A DNA stretch of 5,147 nucleotides from Clostridiales bacterium (GTDB lineage: Bacteria > Bacillota > Peptococcia > Peptococcales > Peptococcaceae), in contig QAKL01000043.1 of NCBI GenBank assembly GCA_003343815.1, forward strand, positions 1 through 5,147, read 5' to 3'. Of the stretch, positions 1 through 5,147 are shown piece by piece. Under the pieces are notes generated by a model. It made no database searches and was not told where the DNA came from. It saw nothing but the letters and a program-made list of their open reading frames with translations. Made by a program: the position numbers and the translations under genes. How positions within the stretch are numbered: the first letter of the stretch is position 1; every line of letters begins with the position of its first letter.

Positions 1-1803
1 GGTACCGTTTACCTTGCCTGGGATCAGGTCTTCGTTTGCTCCTAATAAAATAACGGCTTTCACATTATCCAAACGAGAACGCTTCGGCGTGCCGACAAAA
101 ATTTGATCTAACCCCAGCGGAATTTTGCCTAAGGTAATATTTTTTAAAGCGGCGCTTAAAAGCTGCCCCAGCTCGCTGATATCCATTATTTCCTCGCCGC
201 AGATTTCTGCTAATTGATCAAATATGGAGCACGTCGTCTCCCAGATCTGCCCGTGAATCTGGGCTAAGGTGAAATCGTTATTTGCCAAAGCTTCATTTTG
301 CCACTTTTCCAACTGCTGGGGTACTTGCAAGCTCACTAAAAACTCGACGATTACAGACAGGCTCGCGCGAACGTTCTGCTTACGTCTTAAATTTTTTAAA
401 AGCGCGGCGATAGGCGCAGCCGCACGCTTGCGAATGTCGTTTAGATGAAAAAGGGCTTCTTCGTCCCATAAAACCTCTTTCTCCCAATCACTGCGTTTTC
501 CCTGCCACAGCCATGGTTTGGGCGAAAGCCAGTTTTTCGCCCCATGAATCCCGGCACTCAGGCAATAATTATCCAGCATGTCGATTTCTTCCGCTTCCAA
601 GCAAACCAGTGAGCTGCGCAGATAGCCGAACACGCTCTGATAGCTCCAGTTACTGTCGTTAATCGCAAATACTGCGTCCAAAAGTTCCAACAGCGGATGT
701 GAAAAAATACGGCTGTTTTCATCCAAAAAATACGGGATATCATAAAGTGCGAAGCTTTTCGCCAGATATTTTTGATAAATCTCCAAATCAGCTGCCATGA
801 CGGCAATATCTTTATAGCGCAGATTTTTTTCATGCAACAAGTAACGAATAATAACCGCAACCAGCTCGGTTTCTGTTTTGGGATTTTGGCACTCGATGAT
901 TTCAAGCGGAAGATCAGCACCCGAAAAAACAGCATATGCTCCTTGAGTATAGTTTTGCGCTAAAAATTTTAACGCCTCCGCTTGATAGTATCCCTGATAA
1001 TCCGTCTGTACGATTTTACACTCGGAGGATACCGCGGCGCAGATTTCTTGCAGTGTTTTTAAATTGCGCAGCTGCTTTTGAAATAACGCATTGTCTTTTT
1101 TTCCCTCACAGCAAATGCTGATATACGTTTCTTTGGCTTGCTTAATAATTTCCTCTAACAGCAGTAGCTGCTGTTTAGTGAAATATTCAAAGCCGTCTAC
1201 GATGATAATATCGTCAGCTAAAATAGTATTTTGCTGTAAAAACTCCGTTAATTCGCTTAAAAGATTGCTTTTGTCCAGCCGTGCCGCTTGAAGCAGACTT
1301 TGATTATAAACAGTTTGGATAAGCGCAATTTCCGCAGCTTTGGCTGTAAGCAATCGCGCCGGATGCTCTTTAGCGAGACTTGCGGCGATAATTGACGCGT
1401 CGCTTGCACTGCGGTTTAACTCGTCCAAAGTATCGCTGATTGTTTTCAGGTAGCCGAATTGTTTAAGCGCCAAACGAAAATGCGGCAGTTCGTCGCTGTG
1501 CTCGCCGATTACTTTGCGCAAAAGCATCATTTTGCCCAAATCGTCTACGATAATGCGGCTTTTCGCGCCATACTCAGTAAATATTTTTTGGCTGAGCCGC
1601 TCGAAGCTCAACACCTCGATCATGCCCAAACCGTGCAGTTTTTCTGAAGAGGAAAGCGCATACTCGACCGAGAAAGTCGTCTGCTCGGGAGTCAGATAAT
1701 AAATATTTGTTTTGGGCATCTGCGCGTGGATTGATTCAACTTTTTCCTGCAAATAATGACTTTTTCCGGATTTTGCTCGTCCGATGATCAATTCTGTGCT
1801 CAC
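1..1803 (-). CDS. addB: AddB, ATP-dependent helicase/nuclease subunit B (N-terminal 601 residues; 3' end beyond left edge)
   Basis: This is the start of AddB (RexB family), the partner of AddA in the AddAB enzyme that resects double-strand DNA ends and prepares them for RecA-dependent repair in the cytoplasm. Seen: a Walker A motif GRAKSGKS at residues 8-15; VDGFEYFT at about 202-209, the Walker B-like region of the family; IPYFLDE at about 356-362 followed by SHPLLELL; DNYCLSAGIHG at about 411-421; and the conserved block LDQIFVG...RSR...KAVILLGANEDLIPGK at about 565-597. The frame has no stop from 1803 to position 1. Full-length family members have roughly 1150 residues, so about half is visible; the C-terminal PD-(D/E)XK nuclease and its iron-sulfur cysteines are expected outside. 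I chose GTG at 1803 because AGAGGAG lies 6 nt upstream and the protein then starts a few residues before Walker A, as usual. An in-frame ATG at 1821 lacks a well-spaced site. It follows the small membrane protein gene by 18 nt. Identity is firm. Confidence 0.95.
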   Translation of the reverse strand, partial: MSTELIIGRAKSGKSHYLQEKVESIHAQMPKTNIYYLTPEQTTFSVEYALSSSEKLHGLGMIEVLSFERLSQKIFTEYGAKSRIIVDDLGKMMLLRKVIGEHSDELPHFRLALKQFGYLKTISDTLDELNRSASDASIIAASLAKEHPARLLTAKAAEIALIQTVYNQSLLQAARLDKSNLLSELTEFLQQNTILADDIIIVDGFEYFTKQQLLLLEEIIKQAKETYISICCEGKKDNALFQKQLRNLKTLQEICAAVSSECKIVQTDYQGYYQAEALKFLAQNYTQGAYAVFSGADLPLEIIECQNPKTETELVAVIIRYLLHEKNLRYKDIAVMAADLEIYQKYLAKSFALYDIPYFLDENSRIFSHPLLELLDAVFAINDSNWSYQSVFGYLRSSLVCLEAEEIDMLDNYCLSAGIHGAKNWLSPKPWLWQGKRSDWEKEVLWDEEALFHLNDIRKRAAAPIAALLKNLRRKQNVRASLSVIVEFLVSLQVPQQLEKWQNEALANNDFTLAQIHGQIWETTCSIFDQLAEICGEEIMDISELGQLLSAALKNITLGKIPLGLDQIFVGTPKRSRLDNVKAVILLGANEDLIPGKVNGT

Positions 1804-1809
1804 GATATA

Positions 1810-1816
1810 CTCCTCT
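1810..1816 (-). promoter_or_regulatory. Ribosome binding site of addB
   Basis: AGAGGAG on the minus strand, 6 nt upstream of the GTG at 1803. It decides the start: the in-frame ATG at 1821 would place this site inside the coding sequence and has no comparable site at a good distance upstream. Confidence 0.8.
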
Positions 1817-1821
1817 TTCAT

Positions 1822-2178
1822 TTAATTTAGCATAATTCCTACAATGCCGCCCAATCCTCCGGCTAAAATTATGCTGATAGCCAGATGCAGATAATTAAGG
1901 CTTGTAAAATCTAAAATGATAAAAATAGGCAGCAATAACAGCAGAAAGCCTGCCGCGACCATTTCACCCTGCCAGAGACCTTGGTGGCCGTTTTGACTTG
2001 CGGCAGTAAATGCTCCGCAAAATACCGAACCGAAGCGTACAAACGGCGTAATTGTTTTAACGGTGCTTTCGTGCAAATCAGTAAAGACTAACAATAAAGC
2101 GGCGATGATCAAAAACGCCGTCAGCATAACTAATGTTACACCAAGTCCTTTTAGAGCTGCGGCAATATTTTCAGGCAT
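1822..2178 (-). CDS. Small four-helix membrane protein, TIGR04086 family-like
   Basis: A 118-residue hydrophobic protein of unknown function. Four likely membrane segments are visible at about residues 9-32, 45-61, 72-90 and 96-117, with a polar loop ESTVKT between the first two and a Gly/Gln-rich stretch NGHQGLWQGEMVAAG before the third. The size, four-helix layout and the G...G..QGLWQG pattern resemble the TIGR04086 family of putative membrane proteins from Bacillota (which I believe includes YrzE of Bacillus); this is recognition from memory. No catalytic motif is visible. The frame could start at an ATG at 2229, but ATG 2178 (MPENIAAALK) has GGAGGGG 6 nt upstream and removes a 17-residue leader with no family resemblance. 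It lies after the pgpA terminator and 18 nt before addB, so it probably heads a separate unit. No link to DNA repair is known to me. Confidence 0.8.
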   Translation of the reverse strand: MPENIAAALKGLGVTLVMLTAFLIIAALLLVFTDLHESTVKTITPFVRFGSVFCGAFTAASQNGHQGLWQGEMVAAGFLLLLLPIFIILDFTSLNYLHLAISIILAGGLGGIVGIMLN

Positions 2179-2184
2179 ATAAAT

Positions 2185-2191
2185 CCCCTCC
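2185..2191 (-). promoter_or_regulatory. Ribosome binding site of the small membrane protein gene
   Basis: GGAGGGG on the minus strand, 6 nt upstream of ATG 2178. It is a strong match to the anti-Shine-Dalgarno sequence and selects this start over the in-frame ATG at 2229. Confidence 0.8.
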
Positions 2192-2239
2192 AATTTCATT
2201 TGATTCAATATATGCCACAAAATCGCCATTTACGCTTAT

Positions 2240-2273
2240 AAGAGAAAACTCTCGATAAAAATATCGAGAGTTA
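2240..2273 (-). terminator. Rho-independent terminator after pgpA
   Basis: On the minus strand the arm AACTCTCGATA (2272-2262) pairs perfectly with TATCGAGAGTT (2257-2247) around a TTTT loop, giving an 11-bp stem. The second arm runs into the T-rich tract TTTTCTCTTAT. The last two bases of the pgpA TAA stop codon (2273-2271) form the base of the stem. The hairpin is only moderately GC-rich but has the right order for a terminator on the minus strand. It separates the rodZ-rimO-pgsA-pgpA unit from the membrane protein-addB unit. On the plus strand the stem is followed by TTAAACAATC, with no T tract, so it does not look bidirectional. Confidence 0.8.
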
Positions 2274-2702
2274 AACAATCCACACTAAAACAGCCAGTAT
2301 TATCCGGCTTACTAAGCCTGCCAGCATATCGTCAAGCATGATCCCCCAGCCATCAGGATAATGCTGTACTTTATCAATAAGCCACGGCTTAGTAATATCA
2401 AAAAGTCTAAACAATCCGAATGCCAACACATACCAGATCAGATGATGCGGCAGCGCCCAGAGGGCAATCCACATCCCGACCCATTCGTCAAAAACGACGC
2501 ATGACGGGTCGTCATCATTCAGCACTTTAGCGGCAACTGTGCAAATATAAACGCCTACTGCCGCGGCAATTATAATTGTAAGTAAGCTTGGCGTGATAAA
2601 CCAAGCGATAATGACCGCCACTAAAGATCCCCAAGTGCCTGGCGCTTTTTTTGCTAAGCCGGAGCCTAACCCCTGGGCTAAAAAAACTAAAAATTTTTCC
2701 AT
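2271..2702 (-). CDS. pgpA: Phosphatidylglycerophosphatase A
   Basis: PgpA dephosphorylates phosphatidylglycerophosphate to phosphatidylglycerol in the inner membrane, the step after PgsA. The 143-residue protein has the family signatures in order: G11-L-G-S-G followed by APGTWGS at 20-26; NDDDP at 62-66 then VVFDEWVGMWIAL at 69-81; FRLFDITKPW at 98-107; and GWGIMLDDMLAG at 118-129. Acidic residues in the last three blocks are the likely metal and catalytic ligands of the family. Hydrophobic stretches at about 27-59, 78-97 and 127-143 fit an integral membrane enzyme. Length is slightly shorter than the usual 150-170. I chose ATG 2702; a TTG at 2717 is in frame and would overlap pgsA by 10 nt, but ATG 2702 gives the usual M-E-K-F start, has GGGG 9 nt upstream, and lies 5 nt after the pgsA stop. 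It is the last gene of its unit, with a terminator immediately following. Confidence 0.93.
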   Translation of the reverse strand: MEKFLVFLAQGLGSGLAKKAPGTWGSLVAVIIAWFITPSLLTIIIAAAVGVYICTVAAKVLNDDDPSCVVFDEWVGMWIALWALPHHLIWYVLAFGLFRLFDITKPWLIDKVQHYPDGWGIMLDDMLAGLVSRIILAVLVWIV

Positions 2703-2707
2703 TTCTC

Positions 2708-3253
2708 TCAACCCCAATTAATAACTTTGCCGACTTTGATAAAGTAATCACAGCCGGAGTAAACCGTCAAGAATAACGCGACATAAATCAAAACTATGCC
2801 GATATTAAAATGAAGCACACTCAAAGTCAAAGGTTTAGCGATCAAAAAGACCAGTGCCAGCATCTGAAAGGTAGTTTTCCATTTGCCGAGCTTACTGGCG
2901 GCGACGACGATACCCTCGGATGCTGCCACCGAGCGCAAGCCCGTAACGGCGAACTCTCTGGCTAAAATCAAAATAACAATCCACGACGGCAGATCTCCTA
3001 TTTCAACTAAAATAACCATCGCCGCTAAAACCAACAATTTATCTGCCAAAGGATCCATAATTTTGCCGAAATTGGTGATTTGATTATATTTGCGCGCCAA
3101 ATATCCGTCCAGCGTATCGGTCAGTGAAGCTAAGATAAATATTAAGCAAGCAATATTACGGCTCCATTCATGATTGAGCATCAGAAAAACCATCATAAAA
3201 GGAATCATAATTACCCTTAGGATAGTTAATCTATTCGGCCAGTTCATCGTCAT
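2708..3253 (-). CDS. pgsA: CDP-diacylglycerol-glycerol-3-phosphate 3-phosphatidyltransferase (PgsA)
   Basis: PgsA transfers a phosphatidyl group from CDP-diacylglycerol to glycerol-3-phosphate, making phosphatidylglycerophosphate in the cytoplasmic membrane; it commits lipid to phosphatidylglycerol and cardiolipin. The 181-residue protein starts with WPNRLTILRV, typical of the family, and carries the complete CDP-alcohol phosphotransferase signature D46-x2-DG-x2-AR-x8-G-x3-D67-x3-D71, with all metal-binding aspartates present. Hydrophobic segments at about 9-27, 33-48, 73-86, 89-106, 128-146 and 149-168 fit the six-helix fold. Length is normal (about 180-195). ATG 3253 is favoured because AGGAGAG lies 7 nt upstream; a second in-frame ATG at 3247 is possible. 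The start overlaps the 3' end of rimO by 23 nt, implying translational coupling. The next gene, pgpA, encodes the following reaction, which supports the specific assignment over other CDP-alcohol transferases such as cardiolipin or phosphatidylserine synthases. Confidence 0.95.
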   Translation of the reverse strand: MTMNWPNRLTILRVIMIPFMMVFLMLNHEWSRNIACLIFILASLTDTLDGYLARKYNQITNFGKIMDPLADKLLVLAAMVILVEIGDLPSWIVILILAREFAVTGLRSVAASEGIVVAASKLGKWKTTFQMLALVFLIAKPLTLSVLHFNIGIVLIYVALFLTVYSGCDYFIKVGKVINWG

Positions 3254-4583
3254 TTACTATCTCTCCTATCATATCATATTCGTCCAAGGCAGTGATTTTT
3301 ACCCAAAAATAATCACCAATTTGGTGCGTAAAGTCATTATATACCAAAATATACGGGTCAACATCCGGCGCCTCGCTCATCGAGCGGCAGAGCAACAGCC
3401 CGTCAATATCCTCGCTTAACTCATCCACTTTAACCAAACATTTTTGCCCGAGGCGTTTTTCATGGCAGTGATACATGATATCGTACTGCTCCTCCATCAA
3501 AAGCTCGGCTCGTCTTTCGGCTGTTTGACTCGGGATCTGCTCCGGCATCAAAGCTGCCGCCGTCCCCTCTTCGCGCGAATACGCAAAAGCGCCGACGCGC
3601 TCTAACTGTACTTTTTCTAAAAAAGCCAAAAGTTCGGCAAAATCCTCCTCCGTCTCTGACGGGAAACCGGTAATGAAAGTCGAGCGCAAAGTAATATCCG
3701 GCATTTTTGCGCGCAACTTAGCAATCAGGCTTTCGATTTCCTGCACGGTGATTTTGCGGTTCATTTTGCGCAAAATCTTATCTGTCCCATGCTGCAAAGG
3801 AATGTCTAAATATTTACATACCTTGTGCAAAGAAGCGATAGTTTCGATCAGCTCATCGTCAAAATTATTCGGATAAGCGTACAAAATACGAATCCAGCGT
3901 AAGCCGTCGATCTTATTAAGTTCTTTTAATAAATCCGCCAGCAGAAATCTGCCGCTCAAATCGTAACCGTAATAGGTCGTATCCTGCGCGACCAGGATAA
4001 TTTCGCTGATACCCTGCGCTGCCAAATCTTGCGCCTCGGTAACGATACTCTCGATACTGCGGCTGCGGTACGGTCCTGTCATCTGCGGGATTACGCAGTA
4101 AGTACAGTTATTGTCGCAGCCCTCGGAAATACGCAAATAAGCGTAAGATTTCGGTGTAGTAATGACGCGTGGCTGCGCCTCATCGCTTTCTTTCTCCCAA
4201 GTATCGGCAATTTCGACCATTTGTCCTTGTTCTTTAGTATAATTATCCAAAATATCAGCGATGTCCAAATAACTGCCGGTGCCCAAAAAGACATCAACCT
4301 CCGGCAAGCCTTCGGCTAATTCCTCAGGATATTTCTGTACCATACAGCCCATGACGATTAAAACCTGACATTTATCCTCCTTATAATTCGCCATTTCCAA
4401 AATAGTGTTAATGGATTCTTCTTTGGCGCTGTTGATAAAGCCGCAGGTATTGATAATGATAGCTTCTGCTTCGCTATAATCATCACATAATTCATAGCCG
4501 TGTTTTTGTAAAATACCCATCATGTTTTCGCTGTGAACTAAATTTTTCGCACAGCCCAGCGAAACGATACTGACCTTTTTCAT
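3231..4583 (-). CDS. rimO: Ribosomal protein S12 methylthiotransferase RimO
   Basis: RimO is a cytoplasmic radical-SAM enzyme that adds a methylthio group to a conserved aspartate of ribosomal protein S12. The 450-residue protein has the three-domain layout of methylthiotransferases. The N-terminal domain opens with VSLGCAKNLVHSE and has Cys11, Cys47 (NTCGFI) and Cys80 (MGCMVQ) for one 4Fe-4S cluster. The radical-SAM core has SEGCDNNCTYC with Cys156, Cys160 and Cys163 for the second cluster, followed by IPQMTGPYRSR. The C-terminal TRAM domain spans about 378-446 and contains RSMSEAPDVDPY, the region that distinguishes RimO from the tRNA enzymes MiaB and MtaB. Length is normal. ATG 4583 has GAGG 10 nt upstream, a slightly long spacing. 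It lies 21 nt after the rodZ-like gene and its end overlaps pgsA. A small oddity is HSE where DSE is common after the first cysteine. Assignment to RimO over MiaB is confident. Confidence 0.95.
   Translation of the reverse strand: MKKVSIVSLGCAKNLVHSENMMGILQKHGYELCDDYSEAEAIIINTCGFINSAKEESINTILEMANYKEDKCQVLIVMGCMVQKYPEELAEGLPEVDVFLGTGSYLDIADILDNYTKEQGQMVEIADTWEKESDEAQPRVITTPKSYAYLRISEGCDNNCTYCVIPQMTGPYRSRSIESIVTEAQDLAAQGISEIILVAQDTTYYGYDLSGRFLLADLLKELNKIDGLRWIRILYAYPNNFDDELIETIASLHKVCKYLDIPLQHGTDKILRKMNRKITVQEIESLIAKLRAKMPDITLRSTFITGFPSETEEDFAELLAFLEKVQLERVGAFAYSREEGTAAALMPEQIPSQTAERRAELLMEEQYDIMYHCHEKRLGQKCLVKVDELSEDIDGLLLCRSMSEAPDVDPYILVYNDFTHQIGDYFWVKITALDEYDMIGEIVNDDELAE
3261..3267 (-). promoter_or_regulatory. 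Ribosome binding site of pgsA inside rimO
   Basis: AGGAGAG on the minus strand, 7 nt upstream of ATG 3253. It lies within the last codons of rimO (encoding I-G-E), so the site is shared with coding sequence. It favours ATG 3253 over ATG 3247, for which the spacing would be 13 nt. Confidence 0.75.
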
Positions 4584-4593
4584 AAAAATCTAA

Positions 4594-4597
4594 CCTC
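4594..4597 (-). promoter_or_regulatory. Ribosome binding site of rimO
   Basis: GAGG on the minus strand, 10 nt upstream of ATG 4583 in the 21-nt gap after the rodZ-like stop codon. The core is short and the spacing longer than for the other genes in the window, which suggests weaker independent initiation. Confidence 0.5.
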
Positions 4598-4604
4598 GTT
4601 TTTC

Positions 4605-5147
4605 TTATTGTTGCGCATTCAAATCATTTGGGTCAGAATTAGTGACCTCTGTCGGCTGCTCATCATAAATGCCGCCGCTGACAGGCTCTTTCGCCCCGGG
4701 AGAATATGTCGTCTGCTCGTTTTTGAGTGAATCAGATGTGTATTCTTTTGTTACTACTTGGGAGTAAGCCCCCATCATGCCTAAATCATGATCGTTTAGG
4801 GTAATTTTGACCACTCCGGCATTGCCGGCTTTGACGCGAATACTATCAGTCGCAGTGACGGTTTTGCTGGCACCCTCGTTCAAAGTTTCCTCCCACAAAA
4901 GCTTGCCGTCTGCCATTACTTGCAGCCAGCATTTATCGACATTATTTGGTTGAATATCGACAATACTGATAGTCATTGTTAATCCATCGTATTTAGGCAC
5001 GGTTTGAGTATTATCCGCAGTATTTTCCTTTGGAACAACCGTATTATCGCCGTTTGACTGATTAGCGTCGGTATTGTCGTTATTGGCAGTATTAGCATTA
5101 TTTGCGTTATCGTTCTCGTGATCATTGACGACAATATTATTTAAATC
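4605..5147 (-). CDS. rodZ: RodZ-like protein, C-terminal 180 residues (5' end beyond right edge)
   Basis: The frame is open from the right edge to a TAA at 4607-4605. Visible residues 1-50 form a low-complexity linker rich in Asn (16) and Asp (7) with Thr and Ala. Residues about 57-126 match the RodZ C-terminal domain (DUF4115): CWLQVMADGKLLWEETL at 73-89 and the hallmark VKAGNAGVVKITLND at 105-119, then LGMMG. A polar tail of about 50 residues follows. Known RodZ proteins have a cytoplasmic helix-turn-helix domain that binds MreB, one membrane helix, and this external beta domain; they help position the elongation machinery that sets rod shape. The first two parts are not visible and would lie to the right, so the assignment rests on the C-terminal domain and on position: rodZ-like genes commonly precede rimO and pgsA in Bacillota. 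A GTG at 5000 is in frame but is internal, not a real start. Confidence 0.82.
   Translation of the reverse strand, partial: DLNNIVVNDHENDNANNANTANNDNTDANQSNGDNTVVPKENTADNTQTVPKYDGLTMTISIVDIQPNNVDKCWLQVMADGKLLWEETLNEGASKTVTATDSIRVKAGNAGVVKITLNDHDLGMMGAYSQVVTKEYTSDSLKNEQTTYSPGAKEPVSGGIYDEQPTEVTNSDPNDLNAQQ
4998..5147 (-). repeat. Low-complexity Asn/Asp/Thr/Ala-coding tract in the rodZ-like gene
   Basis: The 50 visible codons upstream of the DUF4115-like domain are dominated by AAT/AAC, GAT/GAC, ACT/ACG and GCA/GCT, giving a degenerate N-A-N/N-T-A-N/N-D-N-T pattern. On the plus strand it appears as repeated ATT, GTT and ATC triplets. There is no exact tandem unit. It most likely encodes a flexible spacer between the membrane helix and the outer domain. 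Confidence 0.65.

Noticed and set aside
1..6. GGTACC palindrome at the window start
   Set aside because: It is a KpnI-type site, but it is in frame within conserved AddB coding sequence, so it is only a coincidence or a cloning boundary and has no biological role that I can support.
558..935. Minus-strand 125-codon open frame
   Set aside because: It lies in another frame inside addB, whose frame gives clear AddB motifs throughout; the 125-codon product is rich in Trp, Cys and Ile without family resemblance.
2179..2229. 17-residue N-terminal extension of the small membrane protein from ATG 2229
   Set aside because: The strong GGAGGGG site sits 6 nt before ATG 2178, and the extension covers the likely leader and promoter region.
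2200..2246. Possible promoter for the membrane protein-addB unit
   Set aside because: A TATATT-like -10 exists within CATATATT, but no -35 element at a normal distance is convincing for the vegetative sigma factor; a sporulation-type match would be guesswork.
2690..2699. AAAAATTTTT palindrome near the start of pgpA
   Set aside because: It encodes Lys-Phe-Leu codons at the normal PgpA N-terminus; it is too short and AT-only to claim a regulatory role.
2703..2717. TTG start for pgpA overlapping pgsA
   Set aside because: No ribosome binding site precedes it, and ATG 2702 yields the usual PgpA N-terminus.
4029..4319. Plus-strand 96-codon open frame opposite rimO
   Set aside because: It is antisense to the conserved radical-SAM region of rimO, has no visible ribosome binding site or recognisable domain, and is best explained as a shadow.

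Overview
This 5147-base window is a compact, essentially fully coding piece of a bacterial chromosome in which every supportable gene lies on the minus strand, so it reads from right to left. The set of families (a RodZ-type cytoskeletal protein, RimO, PgsA, PgpA, a TIGR04086-type small membrane protein and the AddB half of the AddAB recombination nuclease) and the strong AGGAG-like ribosome binding sites point to a Bacillota (Firmicutes) organism of moderate to low GC content. A more precise placement, for example in Negativicutes or Clostridia, is only a guess.

The right part (about 2243-5147) looks like one transcription unit: the C-terminal part of a rodZ-like gene (cut by the right edge), rimO, pgsA and pgpA. 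The genes are separated by 21 nt, a 23-nt overlap and 5 nt. The unit ends in a Rho-independent terminator hairpin that begins inside the pgpA stop codon. PgsA and PgpA carry out the two successive steps from CDP-diacylglycerol to phosphatidylglycerol. RodZ belongs to the cell-shape machinery, and RimO modifies ribosomal protein S12, so the cluster links envelope growth with a housekeeping translation function.

The left part (1-2178) is a second unit: a small four-helix membrane protein gene with a strong ribosome binding site, followed after 18 nt by addB. AddB starts with GTG at 1803 and stays open to position 1. The first 601 residues are visible; the C-terminal nuclease domain and any addA gene would lie beyond the left edge.

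I found no RNA genes, mobile elements, CRISPR arrays or attachment sites. There is no stretch over 100 bases without a gene. I do not see a previously undescribed system here; the observations listed are modest points about gene starts, coupling, and an unusual Asn/Asp-rich linker and long tail in the RodZ-like protein.
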